This document shows, piece by piece, positions 1 through 6,576 of a stretch of DNA of 12,172 nt. The position numbers and the translations under genes are program-made. The number at the start of each line of letters is the position of its first letter. The first letter of the stretch is position 1. This DNA is from Proteobacteria bacterium UBA2383 (GTDB lineage Bacteria; Pseudomonadota; Gammaproteobacteria; Competibacterales; Competibacteraceae): contig DDST01000195.1 of NCBI GenBank assembly GCA_002343485.1, positions 4,920 to 17,091 of the forward strand. Reading direction: 5' to 3'. Under the pieces are notes generated by a model, which saw only the letters and a list, made by a program, of their open reading frames with translations, made no database searches and was not told the origin of the DNA.

Positions 1-543
1 GAAGCCGTGGCCGGCTGCGCTGCCCACGCTGCCCAATTTCTGGGTCCTGGGCGAACCATAATGACCCATAGCCTCAGTTCGACAGTATTGCAGGTTTGCC
101 GGTTGTTGCGAGATCAAGGCTTGCACGTTATCGCTACCGAATCCCGGCCTTTGGCAGAGGGGCGGTTGTTAGCGGAGAAGCTGTCGAATTGGGGAATACC
201 GGTAGTTTATATCACCGATGCTCAAATGGGCCTGTTTGCTGCTGATGCCGACGCTGTGCTAGTTGGCGCTGACAGTGTGCGGGCCGATGGCGCGGTGGTG
301 AATAAGGTAGGCACTTATCCGTTGGCGTTGGCGGCGCACGATCAGGGCATACCTTTTTACGTCTGTTGCGAAAGCTTCAAGTGGCGCCAGACCGGAGAAC
401 CGTTGCCGGAATTGGAGGAAATGGCCGCGGATGAACTCGGAGCGCCAGAAAGGCCAGGGATGACCGTGCGCAATGTCTATTTCGACATTACGCCAGCGCG
501 ATTGATCAGCGCCTGGATCAGCGAGTTAGGGGTGCGGCGGTGA
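1..543 (+). CDS. eIF2B-like / ribose-1,5-bisphosphate isomerase-fold protein, 3' part
   Basis: The reading frame is open from base 1, so the gene begins outside the window; the GTG at 7 is only an internal Val codon. The 180 visible residues form the C-terminal Rossmann-like half of the IF-2B superfamily (PF01008: eIF2B alpha/beta/delta, MtnA methylthioribose-1-phosphate isomerase, archaeal ribose-1,5-bisphosphate isomerase). Signatures seen are IMTHS, ATESRPLAEG, YITDAQMG, VGADSVRADG and VVNKVGTYPLALAA, followed by CCESFKWR, which resembles the eIF2B AESFKF motif. The Asp of VGAD that acts in isomerases is present. The catalytic Cys expected just after MTH is Ser here, as in non-isomerase members. 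The protein is therefore confidently in the family, but its substrate is not determined; bacterial members may act on sugar phosphates. It converges on leuA. Confidence 0.85.
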   Translation, partial: EAVAGCAAHAAQFLGPGRTIMTHSLSSTVLQVCRLLRDQGLHVIATESRPLAEGRLLAEKLSNWGIPVVYITDAQMGLFAADADAVLVGADSVRADGAVVNKVGTYPLALAAHDQGIPFYVCCESFKWRQTGEPLPELEEMAADELGAPERPGMTVRNVYFDITPARLISAWISELGVRR

Positions 544-556
544 TTCGAATTCCAGA

Positions 557-587
557 ATGCAGGAGCCCTGTTTACGGGTTCCTGCAT
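557..587. terminator. Intergenic stem-loop between convergent genes
   Basis: A 12-bp stem (arms 557-568 and 576-587, one G-U wobble when read on +) encloses the 7-nt loop tgtttac. It lies 14 nt after the stop of the eIF2B-like gene and downstream of leuA on the other strand. Neither side has a clear T-run, so intrinsic termination is plausible but not certain. A second weak inverted repeat, gactgt/acagtc, sits at 592-610. Confidence 0.5.
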
Positions 588-623
588 CACGGACTGTGAT
601 ATAGACAGTCGCTTTAGCCGGCC

Positions 624-2357
624 TTAGCCGTCTAATCCCACGACCCGCCGCATCTCTTCTCCTTCATCCATCGGCTGACGCAGCGCCCGGTTGACTGCAC
701 TGATTACTGCGTTCAACGAGGCGGTGACGATGTTACTGTCAATACCCACCCCAAACAGCGAGGCCGGATCGCTATCCATGCGCACCTCGACGTAGGATAC
801 TGCTGTGGCATTAGCGCCCGCGCCGATGGCATGCTCATGGTAGTCGACGATCCGAACATTCAAACCGAAGTGCCGGTTCAATGCATCAATGAAGGCGTCA
901 ATTGGGCCATTGCCTTTGCCTGACAGTAAGCGCTCCCGTCCATGCTCGCGTATCGTCGCTGTCAGCTTGTGAGTGCTGCTCGCATGACCATCAGGCGCAG
1001 TGCGGTATTCAACAAAATGAAACGGCTCGTCTGGTTGCAGATATTCGGCCTGAAATGCCGCCCAAATAGCTGCCGAGGTCAATTCTTTGCCCGTCGCATC
1101 GGCTGTGGCTTGCACCATTTTGCTGAACTCGATCTGCAAGCGGCGTGGCATCCGCAACCCGTAATCTTTCTCCAGCAGATAGGCAATGCCACCCTTGCCG
1201 GATTGGCTATTGACCCGGATCACTGCTTCGTAGCTGCGACCTACATCGGCGGGGTCAATCGGCAGGTAAGGTACCTCCCAGCGTGAATCACCGGCCGCCC
1301 AACGCTGTTCCTGGGCGGCGAAACCTTTCTTGATCGCGTCTTGGTGCGAACCAGAAAAAGCGGTGAAGACCAGGTCACCGGCGTAGGGATGCCGTGGATG
1401 CACTGCTATTTGGTTGCAATATTCCGTGGTACGGACAATTTCGTCCATTACCAGAAAATCCAGGCCAGAGTTGATCCCTTGACTGTGGAGATTCAGCGCC
1501 AGTGTGATCAGGTCGACGTTACCGGTGCGCTCACCATTGCCGAATAAACAACCCTCGACCCGGTCAGCTCCCGCCATCATCGCGAGCTCGGCAGCGGCTA
1601 CGGCGGTGCCCCGGTCATTGTGGGGATGGACGCTAATGATGACGGCGTCTCGGCGTGAAAGATGGCGGCAGAACCACTCGATCTGATCAGCGTAGACGTT
1701 GGGCGTCGCGACTTCGACGGTTGCCGGCAGATTGAGAATCACCTTGCGTTCTGGCGTTGGTTGCCAGATGTCGAGAACGGCCTCACAGACTTCCAGAGCA
1801 AAGTCCAGTTCGGTAAAGCAAAATGTTTCCGGTGAATACTCAAACTGCCATTCGGTGTCTGGCTGTCCGGCAGCGCATTCAGTGAACAGCCGGGCGCCAT
1901 TGCGGGCCAGTTCGATCAAGCCAGCACGGTCGAGGCCAAACACTACCTCGCGAAATATCGGCGCGGTTGCGTTGTAGAGATGCGGAATTGCGCGTTTGGC
2001 ACCGCGCAAACTATCGAAAGTGCGACGAATCAATTCCTCGCGAGACTGGGTAAGTACTTGGATAGCTACGTCGTCCGGTATGCGTTTGCTCTCGATCAGA
2101 TCCCGCACAAAGTCGAAGTCGGTCTGCGAAGCCGAAGGAAACGCCACCTCAATTTGCTTGAAACCCATACGGATCAGCAGCTCAAAGAAGCGGAGCTTGC
2201 GTTCGCGGTCCATTGGCTCGATCAGCGCCTGGTTACCGTCCCGCAGGTCCGAGCTGCACCAGACCGGTGCTTGGGTGAGTACCCGCGAAGGCCATTGCCG
2301 GTCCGGCAACTGGACAGGCGGGAAGGGGCGGTATTTATGGGTGGCGTCAATGTTCAT
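624..2357 (-). CDS. leuA: 2-isopropylmalate synthase, long (type 2) form
   Basis: Catalyses the first committed step of leucine synthesis: acetyl-CoA plus 2-ketoisovalerate gives 2-isopropylmalate and CoA (EC 2.3.3.13), in the cytoplasm. At 577 aa it matches the long type 2 IPMS family. The N-terminal HMGL-like TIM barrel (about residues 30-310) has the SSDLRDGNQAL metal/substrate motif (Arg39, Asp40), the HPHNDRG metal-binding HxH motif near 245-251 and the downstream GNGERTGNVDL loop. A linker leads to the C-terminal LeuA regulatory domain (about 430-577), where leucine binds for feedback inhibition in characterised homologues. The ATG has an AGAGGA Shine-Dalgarno 9 nt upstream. The gene stands alone, without leuB/C/D beside it, behind a 5' leader that may act as an attenuator. 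Confidence 0.96.
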   Translation of the reverse strand: MNIDATHKYRPFPPVQLPDRQWPSRVLTQAPVWCSSDLRDGNQALIEPMDRERKLRFFELLIRMGFKQIEVAFPSASQTDFDFVRDLIESKRIPDDVAIQVLTQSREELIRRTFDSLRGAKRAIPHLYNATAPIFREVVFGLDRAGLIELARNGARLFTECAAGQPDTEWQFEYSPETFCFTELDFALEVCEAVLDIWQPTPERKVILNLPATVEVATPNVYADQIEWFCRHLSRRDAVIISVHPHNDRGTAVAAAELAMMAGADRVEGCLFGNGERTGNVDLITLALNLHSQGINSGLDFLVMDEIVRTTEYCNQIAVHPRHPYAGDLVFTAFSGSHQDAIKKGFAAQEQRWAAGDSRWEVPYLPIDPADVGRSYEAVIRVNSQSGKGGIAYLLEKDYGLRMPRRLQIEFSKMVQATADATGKELTSAAIWAAFQAEYLQPDEPFHFVEYRTAPDGHASSTHKLTATIREHGRERLLSGKGNGPIDAFIDALNRHFGLNVRIVDYHEHAIGAGANATAVSYVEVRMDSDPASLFGVGIDSNIVTASLNAVISAVNRALRQPMDEGEEMRRVVGLDG

Positions 2358-2468
2358 ATCAGCAATTCCTCTCTACTCGGTCAACATTCAGTCCCCTTTC
2401 TCCGCTAAAGCGGCATCAGGGTGAGGGGTCAAGTCAGTGATGCAGTACAACGCAATGCGGCGCGATAC

Positions 2469-2512
2469 GGCCACCGGGCCGCCGCTAGGCCCGGCGGCCG
2501 CGACTTAGTCGC
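2469..2512 (-). promoter_or_regulatory. Tandem hairpins at the end of the leuA leader ORF (candidate attenuator)
   Basis: Read on the leuA strand, a small palindrome gcgactaagtcgc (2500-2512) overlaps the last Leu codon of the leader ORF. It is followed by a GC-only 12-bp stem (arms 2488-2499 and 2469-2480, one G-U wobble) whose 7-nt loop holds the leader's TAG stop codon. A ribosome stalled at the Leu codons would interfere with these structures. No U-run follows, so a Rho-dependent or translational mechanism is as likely as classical intrinsic attenuation. Further downstream, ccgctttagcgg (2403-2414) and CCCCT/AGGGG arms flanking it (2390-2432 region) may form another structure before the leuA ribosome site. 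Confidence 0.5.
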
Positions 2513-2607
2513 AGTAGAGCCAAAGAGAGGACAAATGCGAAGATAGAATGATAAGCGTGGCTGGAAACGCTAAAAAAGGTGATGCGAAATCGGCAGGGGT
2601 CAGACAT
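2485..2607 (-). CDS. Putative Leu-rich leader peptide upstream of leuA
   Basis: A 40-codon ORF starting at an ATG with a good ribosome site (GAGGA, 8 nt upstream) and ending 127 nt before leuA on the same strand. The C-terminal part reads FAFVLSLALLRLSRGRRA: five Leu codons (CTC, TTG, CTA, CTG, CTA) in eight positions, immediately before stable hairpins. This arrangement is what leucine attenuator leaders look like in other proteobacteria. It could be mistaken for the end of a longer frame reaching 2685, but the internal ATG has the better ribosome site. The N-terminal half (RFRITFFSVSSHAYHS) has no obvious role if the peptide acts only through stalling. It is also possible that the ORF is fortuitous. 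Confidence 0.6.
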   Translation of the reverse strand: MSDPCRFRITFFSVSSHAYHSIFAFVLSLALLRLSRGRRA

Positions 2608-2873
2608 GGGAGCAATCCTCGCAAACGGTTCTCGTAATGGCCTGCAACAGTAAGCCCCGGCGCTCCATTCAGGAGGCCGGGTCACTCAGTCGCAGTTCGA
2701 ACCGTTCGGGGAATTGTTTGTATCTCATATTTTTCAACTTAACCTAAGCTGCAATTCCAGGTCAAGGGGAATATTGAATGATTGCGAATCATTATCATTT
2801 TTGCTCCAAGGGAAAAAATAGACAGTGTTTCTAAGCATCATAATTGCAACTAATGCTGATTGAGGGTGTTTAA
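2608..2873. other. Divergent intergenic region between leuA leader and cytochrome b gene
   Basis: These 266 bp must hold the promoters of the leuA leader transcript (-) and of the cytochrome b gene (+). The stretch at about 2712-2860 is clearly more AT-rich than its surroundings and contains the Fur-like palindrome listed separately. I could not assign convincing -35/-10 pairs to either direction. The cytochrome start has a GAGGG ribosome site about 8 nt upstream. Confidence 0.5.
2778..2796. promoter_or_regulatory. Fur-box-like site upstream of the cytochrome b gene
   Basis: The 19-mer ATGATTGCGAATCATTATC matches 13 of 19 positions of the classical Fur box GATAATGATAATCATTATC, with the right half (AATCATTATC) intact. 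It overlaps a perfect 7-3-7 inverted repeat, AATGATT-GCG-AATCATT (2777-2793). The site lies 78 nt before the ATG of the cytochrome b gene, where a repressor would normally bind. By hand count, not by matrix scoring. Confidence 0.55.
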
Positions 2874-3548
2874 ATGACTGAAAAAACCGAAATCCTGCAA
2901 ACTGTCCCAGTCTGGGATCTGCCGACCCGGTTATTTCATTGGGTCTTGGCTGGATTGATGATCGCTCAGTGGTGGACCGCTGAACAAAGCAGCACCATGG
3001 ATTATCACATCTGGGGTGGTTACGCGGTGTTGACGCTGGTGTTGTTTCGTCTGATCTGGGGATTTGTAGGTAGCGATACCGTGCGTTTCAGCGATTTTGT
3101 GCGTGGGCCAGTTGCGGCCTTGGGCTATGTCAAGGCTCTGCTGCGTGGTGAAACGCCGCTCTATCTCGGACACAATCCGATGGGCGGCTGGTCGATTGTT
3201 GCGATGTTGATCTTGCTGCTGGTCCAAGCTGGAACGGGGCTGTTCGCTAACGACGATATTTTGATCGAAGGGCCGCTTTATGCCTGGGTGTCGAAGGATA
3301 CCAGCGATTGGTTGACGGCGATCCACCGGTTCAATTTCAATCTACTGTTGGTGGTGATTGCCGTTCATATTACCGCTGTCTTGTTCTATCTACTGGTCAA
3401 GCGGGAAAACCTGATCCATCCCATGCTCAGCGGGCGCAAACACTTGCCCCTGGAGCAAGTAGATCGAGTTCCGCATATGGTAAGTCCTTGGTTAGGGCTA
3501 GCAGTGCTGGCGGTTGCGATACTCGCTGTCGGGCTGCTTATTCGCTGA
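2874..3548 (+). CDS. Di-heme cytochrome b561-type integral membrane protein
   Basis: A 224-aa inner-membrane protein of the prokaryotic cytochrome b561 / Ni-Fe hydrogenase b-subunit family (PF01292, COG3658). It opens with the family signature VWDLPTRLFHW (His22), then shows YHIWGGY (His45), GHNPMGG (His100), and IHRFNFN (His151) followed by His165 in the last helices; His22, 45, 151 and 165 are the likely axial ligands of two b hemes. Four or five hydrophobic segments are visible, near 22-34, 46-65, 106-124, 153-173 and 203-223. Such proteins pass electrons between the quinone pool and a periplasmic c-type cytochrome. A cytochrome c' gene converges on it across a shared terminator, and related proteobacteria often pair these two. 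Upstream lies a Fur-box-like site. No hydrogenase subunits are present here. Confidence 0.9.
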   Translation: MTEKTEILQTVPVWDLPTRLFHWVLAGLMIAQWWTAEQSSTMDYHIWGGYAVLTLVLFRLIWGFVGSDTVRFSDFVRGPVAALGYVKALLRGETPLYLGHNPMGGWSIVAMLILLLVQAGTGLFANDDILIEGPLYAWVSKDTSDWLTAIHRFNFNLLLVVIAVHITAVLFYLLVKRENLIHPMLSGRKHLPLEQVDRVPHMVSPWLGLAVLAVAILAVGLLIR

Positions 3549-3564
3549 GCAACAGCCGGAATGC

Positions 3565-3592
3565 AAAAGGCCATGTCGCGACATGGCCTTTT
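3565..3592. terminator. Perfect palindromic bidirectional terminator
   Basis: The arms aaaaggccatgtcg and cgacatggcctttt are exact reverse complements (28 bp, no spacer). The stem has a T-run on its 3' side (3589-3594) and an A-run on the other, giving a U-tract in both directions. It sits 16 nt after the cytochrome b stop and 45 nt past the cytochrome c' stop, so it serves both convergent genes. Confidence 0.92.
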
Positions 3593-3637
3593 TTGCTCTG
3601 CACTCCGGACTCCGCAATCACCTTGTCCAGGTAATGT

Positions 3638-4108
3638 TTAATCCTTGCGGAATTCCTTGTGACACGCCTTGCAGGTTTCAGCCGTCTTGCCAAACTGCGC
3701 CTTGATGGCACCTTCATCCCCGCCTTTAGCGGCCTCGGTTAGTTTAGCCGCTTCCTCTTCGAAATTACTCATGGCCGTTTCGAACTTATCCCAGTTCGTC
3801 CAGATTTCCGGTTTGGCTTCGGTATGTTTCACCGCATCCGGTCCTGAACCTTTGGGAAAGCCCTCTAGCGCTGCTTTGCTCATCAATTCGACATATTGGG
3901 CGTGGCGGGCAACGGCGGCAGCATCAAATGGGATTTCACCCTTCACCATGGCACCGATAGGTTTGAAATTCCAGCCGATAATCGTGTAGACCGACTGCCG
4001 GTATTTCGCGGCATCTTCCGGCTTTGGGTCTGATGCACTGGCTGCTGTCAGAAACCCCAGGCCTACGAGACTTGCTAGACCGATGCCAAATAATTTCTTA
4101 TTCATCAT
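3638..4108 (-). CDS. Cytochrome c' (class II periplasmic c-type cytochrome)
   Basis: A 156-aa precursor with a Sec signal peptide (lysines at 4-5, hydrophobic core, cleavage about ASA|SD near residue 26). The mature part is about 130 residues, the usual size of the cytochrome c' four-helix bundle (PF01322). The single heme site is at the C-terminus, CKACH (Cys146, Cys149, His150), as in this family, and the N-terminal helix has the typical YRQSVYTIIGWNFKPIG pattern. Cytochromes c' bind NO or CO at a five-coordinate heme and protect against nitrosative stress in several bacteria; c-556 relatives are electron carriers. AGAGG lies 6 nt before the first ATG of ATGATG, so either Met could start. 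It converges on the cytochrome b561 gene and has its own Fur-like site upstream. Confidence 0.93.
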   Translation of the reverse strand: MMNKKLFGIGLASLVGLGFLTAASASDPKPEDAAKYRQSVYTIIGWNFKPIGAMVKGEIPFDAAAVARHAQYVELMSKAALEGFPKGSGPDAVKHTEAKPEIWTNWDKFETAMSNFEEEAAKLTEAAKGGDEGAIKAQFGKTAETCKACHKEFRKD

Positions 4109-4144
4109 TTTCAGCCTCTTATGAAATTGCGACTAAAAAAGCCC

Positions 4145-4163
4145 AATATTGATAATCATGACA
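4145..4163. promoter_or_regulatory. Fur-box-like site upstream of the cytochrome c' gene
   Basis: AATATTGATAATCATGACA matches 14 of 19 positions of the classical Fur box, including an intact central TGATAATCAT. It lies 37 nt before the cytochrome c' ATG. The same bases also contain TTGAT-AATC-ATGAC, a partial FNR/DNR-type half-site, so an oxygen or NO regulator is an alternative reading. Adjacent is a perfect inverted repeat ATAACA-G-TGTTAT at 4163-4175, which may be a second operator. Confidence 0.5.
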
Positions 4164-4175
4164 TAACAGTGTTAT
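4163..4175. repeat. 6-1-6 inverted repeat in the cytochrome c' promoter region
   Basis: ATAACA-G-TGTTAT is an exact inverted repeat next to the Fur-like site, 55-67 nt upstream of the cytochrome c' start. Read on the gene's strand it lies between a possible -35 (TTGCAA or TTGCGC) and the start, as an operator might. I do not recognise the regulator. Confidence 0.35.
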
Positions 4176-4229
4176 TTTGCAAGCGCAAGCTGAAATCTGG
4201 CTGAATCATGCAGGCTATCGCAAGGAAAC

Positions 4230-6470
4230 TCAGAACACCTTGCCCAACAACATGTACATGGAAGCATTGCCACCTTCGGCATAGCCGCCCGCAAAGTAGA
4301 AGGGGCCGAGTGGAGTATCTACACCTAAGAACAAGCTGCCCGCCGCGATCAGCGAATTGAAGTCAATATCACGGTACTTGTCCCAAACACCGCCGATCTC
4401 TAGTGATCCTCCTGCATAGATCGGGATGGTAAATGCCGCCGAGGCGCTGTCCAGCCGGTACATGTAAATCAGTTCACCGAGAGCAGCGTACTGGCCTGAG
4501 AGCTGGTTGGGCTGATACCCCGATAAATTCAGAAAACCACCCAGCAGGAACAGATCCTGAATGCCCATCTCACCGGATAGCTTGCCGGCCAGCCGGACAC
4601 GTGGAATGATCGAATATTTACCCCAAGTATAGGCATAAGCATAGTCAAGGCTCAGAGTTTGGAGATCCTGGTCAGCGCCCAGCGTGGTGAGTGAATCACG
4701 GAAGGTCAAAGCACCGACATAGCCTGAGTTGGGGAAGTTGATGTTGTCCAGGGTATCTGCTTGCCAGCGCAGTGAATAACCAGCCTCGTCGAAGCGGCCC
4801 TCATAGTTGGAGGGCTGGCCGAGACGCAGGTCATTGTGGCCGCTATGATAGTATAACCCGAGTGACAAACGTCCCCATTGTTCTAGGTTGCGACCGATAT
4901 CCACCCCGATTTTACTTTGATAAACGCGAAAACCAGCGCCCTGCCCATAGGAATTACTGAATAATTCTAGGTTATATTGCTCGTAACCCAGATAGGGGTC
5001 GATGAAATATGTCTGGTCAGCATCCAGTGGCTGGTAGAAATCGCTCAAAAGCATGATGTTGCTGCCCAATTGCACAAAATTGCGCCATTGGCCACCTAGC
5101 GTGTTGAGTTCCGACATCGTATAGGCGGCGCTGATATCGAATACCGAGTCGCCTTTGAGGTTGGCGCCGAGAAACAGTCCAAATTGTAATGTGTCAACGC
5201 CGATATACTTGGGTGTGGCTTCAACGACCAGGCCGGTCTGGCCATTCTCTTTGACCAGTGTGTAGTTGACCTGCTGGAAGTTACCCATGCCATAAATTTC
5301 ATTCAGGTTACGATTAAGCCTTTGCGGGTCAAGGCGGTCGCCTGGTTTGATTTTTAGTTGCTGCTCGAGCACCTGATCGGATAATCGAGAGCCGTTATTA
5401 ATCCGGATAAAGTCGATGACCGGCTGTTCAGAGCCTGGTATTGGTGGCAGGGAGGCGAGATAGTTCTGATAGATCGCCGGGGAAACAGACAGCTGGCTTA
5501 GATGGCTTTTATTACTTTGGGCGGCGATATAGCCGAATCGAATAGCGTCTTGAGAGCGGTCGAAATCGATGCTGGACACATCCTGAAGGTTCGGTGTAAT
5601 CAGAATATCCTTTTTCCCCAGTGTCTTGATTTGTTCTAGGACGTTGCGTACGGTCAGGATCGTAGTGAGCTGATTAGTGACCGACAGCACCGAGGTTAAT
5701 TCGCTGGCTGATGCTAATGGCGCACCCACGTCCACGGCGATGATGACATCTGGATGGCAGAGCCTCCGGGCTACGTCTATAGGCAGGTTGTTTGAAACAC
5801 CGCCGTCGACCAGCACTTTACCCTTCAATTCAACCGGCGCTAGGGCGCTGGGAATGGACATACTGGCACGCATGGCCTTGGCCAGCTCACCAGAATCCAG
5901 CACTACTGGCTCCCCTGTAGCGAGATCGGTTGCCACGGCCCGGTAAGGAATACGCAGTTGGTCAAAATTATGAGTACTTGCTGCCGGTAATGACAGTTCT
6001 TCAAGCAGTAGCAGCAAATTCTGGCCTTCAAGCAAACCCTTGGGTAGCCGGGCCCCTTCCGTATTGATGCCGACTTCTGCGTTGAGCAGCACCCGTTGCT
6101 CTTGTTTGGTGCGAAACGGCAGATCGGCGCGCGGCGGGCCATCTTTAAAGACCTCCGGCCAGTTGATCTGGGATAATGTTTGCTCCATGTCTTTGGGCGT
6201 CATTCCGGACGCATACAGCCCGCCGATGATCGAACCCATGCTGGTGCCGGCGATGCAATCAACTGGGATTTGCATTTCTTCAAGGGCTTTGAGAACCCCG
6301 ATATGAGCTATGCCGCGGGCGCCGCCTCCGCCCAGCACTAGCCCGATGCGGAGGCGGTCCTGGGTTGCTGCAGCGGTCAAGGCCGTGTTTGGCATTGATA
6401 TGCTGCTGAGAAACATTAATAGAATGAGTATCCAGGCCAGTGGATGATGGAAAAACCGTGAGCTAAGCAT
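4230..6470 (-). CDS. PlpD-like patatin phospholipase / type Vd autotransporter
   Basis: The frame is open to an ATG at 6578 (782 aa), but the ATG at 6470 is the better start: it gives 746 aa, close to P. aeruginosa PlpD, with a normal signal peptide (SSRFFHHP, then a hydrophobic core). The 36 extra residues would precede that signal peptide and overlap the divergent gene. Neither start has a clear Shine-Dalgarno. Positions from the 6470 start: patatin domain about 40-330, with oxyanion loop GGGGARG (47-53), nucleophile Ser77 in GTSMGS and catalytic Asp222 in VDGG. A POTRA-like segment follows at about 350-430 (FIRINNGSRLSDQ to GNFQQVNYTLV), then a beta-barrel of the surface-antigen type ending in the C-terminal Phe (GKVF) that the BAM complex recognises. 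Expected to be a lipase/phospholipase A tethered at or released from the outer membrane. It is transcribed alone. Confidence 0.93.
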   Translation of the reverse strand: MLSSRFFHHPLAWILILLMFLSSISMPNTALTAAATQDRLRIGLVLGGGGARGIAHIGVLKALEEMQIPVDCIAGTSMGSIIGGLYASGMTPKDMEQTLSQINWPEVFKDGPPRADLPFRTKQEQRVLLNAEVGINTEGARLPKGLLEGQNLLLLLEELSLPAASTHNFDQLRIPYRAVATDLATGEPVVLDSGELAKAMRASMSIPSALAPVELKGKVLVDGGVSNNLPIDVARRLCHPDVIIAVDVGAPLASASELTSVLSVTNQLTTILTVRNVLEQIKTLGKKDILITPNLQDVSSIDFDRSQDAIRFGYIAAQSNKSHLSQLSVSPAIYQNYLASLPPIPGSEQPVIDFIRINNGSRLSDQVLEQQLKIKPGDRLDPQRLNRNLNEIYGMGNFQQVNYTLVKENGQTGLVVEATPKYIGVDTLQFGLFLGANLKGDSVFDISAAYTMSELNTLGGQWRNFVQLGSNIMLLSDFYQPLDADQTYFIDPYLGYEQYNLELFSNSYGQGAGFRVYQSKIGVDIGRNLEQWGRLSLGLYYHSGHNDLRLGQPSNYEGRFDEAGYSLRWQADTLDNINFPNSGYVGALTFRDSLTTLGADQDLQTLSLDYAYAYTWGKYSIIPRVRLAGKLSGEMGIQDLFLLGGFLNLSGYQPNQLSGQYAALGELIYMYRLDSASAAFTIPIYAGGSLEIGGVWDKYRDIDFNSLIAAGSLFLGVDTPLGPFYFAGGYAEGGNASMYMLLGKVF

Positions 6471-6576
6471 GGGAAGCAACCGCGGTGGGCTATAGTTTAA
6501 TGGGGTATTCAGCGAAATTTCAGACAGTGTATGCCAAATTCTAATAGCAATTTCGAGATAACCTAAGGAGACAGTC
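6471..6576. promoter_or_regulatory. Divergent promoter region, patatin gene / RiPP-like precursor
   Basis: These 106 bp are AT-rich relative to both neighbours and must hold the promoters for both directions if the patatin start is at 6470. A strong ribosome site TAAGGAG sits 6 nt before the ATG of the precursor gene at 6577. I could not identify a confident -35/-10 pair. An 8-bp palindrome gaaatttc occurs at 6514-6521. Confidence 0.5.

Noticed and set aside
7..9. GTG as the start of the first gene
   Set aside because: The frame is open to base 1, and the family is much longer than 180 residues.
1980..2424. Two long + strand frames opposite leuA
   Set aside because: They are shadows of a high-GC coding sequence on the other strand, with no ribosome site or recognisable product.
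2608..2685. Longer version of the leuA leader ORF starting at 2685
   Set aside because: The ATG at 2605-2607 has a clear ribosome site, and the upstream extension has no leader-like features.
2500..2700. Possible direct repeat agtcgcagt at about 2508 and 2689
   Set aside because: Only 9 bp shared, without flanking similarity; consistent with chance.
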